Assembly (NCBI GenBank): GCA_963771305.1
Contig: CAVYTS010000017.1
Coordinates: 62,001 to 126,000 of the forward strand
Source of the DNA: CAJCIT01 sp963771305
Lineage (GTDB): Bacteria > Acidobacteriota > Terriglobia > Bryobacterales > Bryobacteraceae
Reading direction: 5' to 3'
DNA: 64,000 bases
Shown: positions 61,565 through 64,000 of the stretch, one piece after another
How the letters are laid out: every line of letters starts with the position of its first letter
Numbering within the stretch: the stretch's first letter is position 1
Notes under the pieces: model-generated
What the model saw: only the letters and a program-made list of their open reading frames with translations
Told to the model about the DNA's origin: nothing
The model's database searches: none
Translations under genes and position numbers: made by a program

Positions 61565-62878
61565 CTATAGGATGTCGGCGGACCAGTTTTCCAGGATCGA
61601 CTTGACCTTCTGGCAGAACTGATCGGCCAGAGCGCCGTCGATCAGGCGGTGGTCGAAGGTGAGCGCGAGATGGGCCTGGGAGCGAATAGCAATGGCATCG
61701 CCTTCCACCACAGCCGGAACTTTCTCAACCGCGCCGATGCCTAAGATGGCTACTTGGGGCTGATTGATTACGGGCGTCGCGAAGATGCTTCCAAAGCTGC
61801 CAAAGTTAGTGATGGAGAACGTGCCACCCTGAACTTCATCGGGTTTCAACTGGCGGGAACGGGCACGGGTGGCGAGGTCGACGATAGAGCGCTGCAGACC
61901 GGTAACGTTCTTCTCGTCGGCGTTCCGGATGACGGGGACAATCAGTCCGCCTTCGAGAGCGACGGCGATGCCGATGTTGATGTCACGGAAGTAGACGATG
62001 TTCTTGCCATCGATGGCCGCGTTGAAGATGGGGAAGGCACGAAGTGCTTCGGCTGTGGCAGCAGTGACGAAGGGCAGGAACGTGAGGGAGAAGCCATTCC
62101 GCTCCTGAAACTCCTTCTTGGCCTTGTCGCGGAGCTTGGCCACCTGGGTGATGTCGACGCGATGGACGGTGGTGACGTGGGCGGACGTGCGTTTGCTGTT
62201 CACCATGTGCTCGGCGATTTTCTGACGCATGGTGCTCATGGGCTCGACACGCGTCTTGGCGCTCTCGGCGAGCGGGAGCGGGGCCGCAGGAGCAAGACCA
62301 GGGGCTGCCGGGGTTGGGGCCGATGCGGGCGCCGTGGTTGCCGCACTATATGTTTTGGCTGCCTGGGCGGTAATGAACGCTTCAACATCCTGTTTGCTGA
62401 TGCGGCCACCGGCTCCGGTACCCTTTACGTTTGCCAGGTCGATGTTGTACTCTCGCGCCATCTTGCGGACGAGCGGAGACAAAGGGCCGAGGTCGTCTTC
62501 CTGGCTGGACGTAGATGAGGAAGGAGTGGCTGAAGGCGCAGGTGGCGGAGCCACTGCGGGTGCAGGTTGCGCTTGAGGAGTTGGAGGCGCTGGCACGGGA
62601 GGGGGTGGTGCAGCCGCAGCGGGTTGGACCGCTGGAGCGGAAGCGGCCGAGCCGATGCGGCCAACTACCGTGTTGATGCCGACCGTGGTGCCCTCCGCGA
62701 CAAGGATTTCGGTGAGCACGCCAGCCTCGGGCGCCGGTATCTCGGTATCTACCTTGTCGGTCGAGATCTCAAAAAGCGGTTCATCACGCTCAACTTTTTC
62801 GCCTACCTTTTTCAGCCATCGGGTCAAGGTGCCTTCCACGATGCTCTCGCCCATCTGGGGCATCACCACGTCTGCCAT
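61565..62878 (-). CDS. 2-oxoacid dehydrogenase E2 component (dihydrolipoyl acyltransferase)
   Basis: 437 residues. One lipoyl domain with EISTDKVDTEIPAPE (lipoyl lysine), an Ala/Pro-rich linker, an E3-binding domain (SPLVRKMAREYNIDLANVKG) and the catalytic domain with FDHRLIDGALADQF (His, Asp). It transfers acyl groups in pyruvate, 2-oxoglutarate or branched-chain complexes; sequence does not settle which. AAGGAG precedes the ATG. In an operon lpd-lipB-E2. Confidence 0.9.
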   Translation of the reverse strand: MADVVMPQMGESIVEGTLTRWLKKVGEKVERDEPLFEISTDKVDTEIPAPEAGVLTEILVAEGTTVGINTVVGRIGSAASAPAVQPAAAAPPPPVPAPPTPQAQPAPAVAPPPAPSATPSSSTSSQEDDLGPLSPLVRKMAREYNIDLANVKGTGAGGRISKQDVEAFITAQAAKTYSAATTAPASAPTPAAPGLAPAAPLPLAESAKTRVEPMSTMRQKIAEHMVNSKRTSAHVTTVHRVDITQVAKLRDKAKKEFQERNGFSLTFLPFVTAATAEALRAFPIFNAAIDGKNIVYFRDINIGIAVALEGGLIVPVIRNADEKNVTGLQRSIVDLATRARSRQLKPDEVQGGTFSITNFGSFGSIFATPVINQPQVAILGIGAVEKVPAVVEGDAIAIRSQAHLALTFDHRLIDGALADQFCQKVKSILENWSADIL

Positions 62879-62899
62879 TTGTTCTCCTTCGAGGATCCC

Positions 62900-63586
62900 T
62901 TAAACTTCCTGATGCGCCAACACCAGCTCGTACTTAAACGTCTTCGCAAACGAGGCAGCGATGGCCTGCTGCACCTCTTCGCGGCCGGCCAGGCAGCCAA
63001 GGCTCCGCAGCGAACAGACCGGCTTGTCCAGGCCGCACGGAACGATGTAATGAAAGTAGCTCAAATCCGTGTCTACGTTCAGCGCAAAGCCGTGCGACGT
63101 TATCCAGCGGCTAATGTGAATGCCAATGGCCGCGAGTTTCGCCCCAGCGACCCAAACACCCTCGTGTCGAGGCTCCTGGTTGCCACTTGCCTCCACACCC
63201 AAAGTGGCTAACCCATCGATTAAGAGCTGCTCGATTGCCTGGAAATATGCCCGAACATCGCGCCTCCATTCTCGCAAATCGAGGATGGGGTAGCCGACGA
63301 GCTGACCGGGGCCATGATAGGTGGCGTCACCACCCCGGTCGGTCTCGACGAACAGAACGCCGGCACGCTCCAGGACGCGGGGGCTGGCCAACACATGTTG
63401 TTCTTTTGCATTGCGGCCCATGGTGACGACGTGCGGGTGCTCCACGAAGAGCAGGCGGTCGCAACCTTCGCCACGTTTCCGCTCTTCGACGAATTGCTGC
63501 TGAATCCGAAAAGCTTCGCGCCAATCGAGGCGCCCGAGATCCAGTACTTCACATTTCCGCATACCGTCTGGAGGGTCAGCAGGCAC
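62900..63586 (-). CDS. lipB: Lipoyl(octanoyl) transferase
   Basis: 228 residues. The signature RGGDATYHGPGQLVGYPILD, the catalytic lysine in VWVAGAKLAAIGIH and cysteine in IVPCGLDKPVCSL identify LipB. It moves octanoyl groups from ACP to lipoyl domains such as the one in the adjacent E2. GTG start overlaps the lpd stop by one base (TAGTG). Spacing to E2 is 21 bp. Confidence 0.93.
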   Translation of the reverse strand: MPADPPDGMRKCEVLDLGRLDWREAFRIQQQFVEERKRGEGCDRLLFVEHPHVVTMGRNAKEQHVLASPRVLERAGVLFVETDRGGDATYHGPGQLVGYPILDLREWRRDVRAYFQAIEQLLIDGLATLGVEASGNQEPRHEGVWVAGAKLAAIGIHISRWITSHGFALNVDTDLSYFHYIVPCGLDKPVCSLRSLGCLAGREEVQQAIAASFAKTFKYELVLAHQEV

Positions 63587-64000
63587 TAAATGTTGATGGC
63601 CAAGCCGTTGACGGCGTTGAAGGCTTCTCCCACGGCCTCGTAAAGAGTGGGATGCGCGTGGATGGTATTGACCAGGGTGTCAACCGTTGCCTCCGCTTCC
63701 ATGGCAGCGACCGCCTCAGAAATTAGCTCGAAACCTTGAGGGCCGATGATGTGTACGCCGAGGATCTCGCCGAATTTCTCTTCCGAGACAACCTTGACGA
63801 AGCCCTCATGCATGCCGAGAATGGTGGCTTTGCTGTCGCCCACAAACGGGAATTTGCCGACCTTTACCTTGTAACCCTGGGCTCGGGCTTGGGCTTCTGT
63901 CAGACCAACGCTGCCAATGCCCGGTTCCGTGTAGGTGGCGCCTGGGATGCGATTCCGATTGATAGGCGGCCGTGGCTTGCCGGCGATGTTTCCGACCGCG
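63586..64000 (-). CDS. lpdA: Dihydrolipoyl dehydrogenase, 3' part
   Basis: The frame is open to the window edge. YTEPGIGSVGLTEAQARAQG and the dimerisation-domain motif TIHAHPTLYEAVGEAFNAV, with the active-site HAHPT histidine, identify lipoamide dehydrogenase E3. The FAD-binding N-terminal domain lies outside. It recycles lipoamide for the E2 encoded downstream; the overlap with lipB shows one operon. Confidence 0.9.
   Translation of the reverse strand, partial: AVGNIAGKPRPPINRNRIPGATYTEPGIGSVGLTEAQARAQGYKVKVGKFPFVGDSKATILGMHEGFVKVVSEEKFGEILGVHIIGPQGFELISEAVAAMEAEATVDTLVNTIHAHPTLYEAVGEAFNAVNGLAINI

Noticed and set aside
1..64000. CRISPR array
   Set aside because: No regularly spaced direct repeats with unique spacers were seen; the direct copies at 23404 and 23428 are only two and belong to IS ends.

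Overview
The window looks like a chromosomal segment of an Acidobacteriota genome, most probably of the Solibacteres/Bryobacterales type. Two genes carry the VWFA-related domain characteristic of this phylum. Base composition is GC-rich, genes sit in short mixed-strand operons, and exported proteins (BON, Tat-signal, S9 peptidase, PQQ dehydrogenase) are typical of soil acidobacteria. Taxonomy is inferred from gene content only.

Layout. 0-9 kb holds core metabolism: an HI0933-type flavoprotein, DinB, GNAT plus aminotransferase, an MFS pump, a thioesterase, a fused molybdopterin synthase (MoaD-MoaE), a VWA protein, inositol monophosphatase and HemQ. 9-12.2 kb is a nucleoside salvage pair (thymidine phosphorylase, frameshifted, plus a CNT transporter) and a broken toxin-antitoxin remnant. 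12.2-16.7 kb has a BON lipoprotein, an enolase-superfamily dehydratase, a MarR regulator with a clear promoter/operator, a SnoaL-like protein and a second VWA protein. 16.7-19.4 kb is the molybdenum cofactor operon moeA-moaC-mogA, with moeA carrying three single-base shifts, and a YkgJ-type cysteine cluster protein. 19.5-22 kb is a dying flagellar operon (flgB-flgC-fliE-fliF): flgB is frameshifted, fliF has an amber codon at position 15 and is cut by an insertion sequence.

22-28.4 kb is an accessory island. It starts with a decayed ISKra4-type element and orphan IS ends with inverted copies. It then carries a four-gene block (SF1 helicase, a protein with a duplicated domain, an ASCH-domain protein and a small partner) and ends near a tRNA-3'-like fragment. 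This block is the best candidate for an undescribed, possibly defence-related, system.

28.7-36.4 kb returns to core genes: HAD phosphatase, STAS protein, cysK next to an Rrf2/CymR-like regulator, aldehyde dehydrogenase, a Cdd1-like protein, a thioesterase, an Hfq-like protein and holB. 36.5-37.7 kb is pseudogene debris. 38-47 kb has a PQQ dehydrogenase with an N-terminal cytochrome domain, a zinc alcohol dehydrogenase, PRC-barrel, CHAD, GH13 and BON proteins, and an APC permease. 47.3-51.9 kb is a minus-strand group of class III aminotransferase, type III polyketide synthase, FAD oxidoreductase and YceI protein that looks like a small biosynthetic cluster with several frame breaks. 52-56 kb has an S9 peptidase, HD protein, cyclophilin and Tat-exported aldo/keto reductase. 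56.1-58.8 kb is a graveyard (repeat protein, truncated serine recombinase, 3' part of a group II intron) next to tRNA-Glu. 59-64 kb has a GH5-like enzyme, CarD, a possible leader peptide with hairpins, and the lpd-lipB-E2 lipoate/2-oxoacid dehydrogenase operon.

Single-base frame breaks recur in otherwise conserved genes. They may be real decay or uncorrected assembly errors, and the fliF and intron/recombinase truncations show that at least part of the decay is real.
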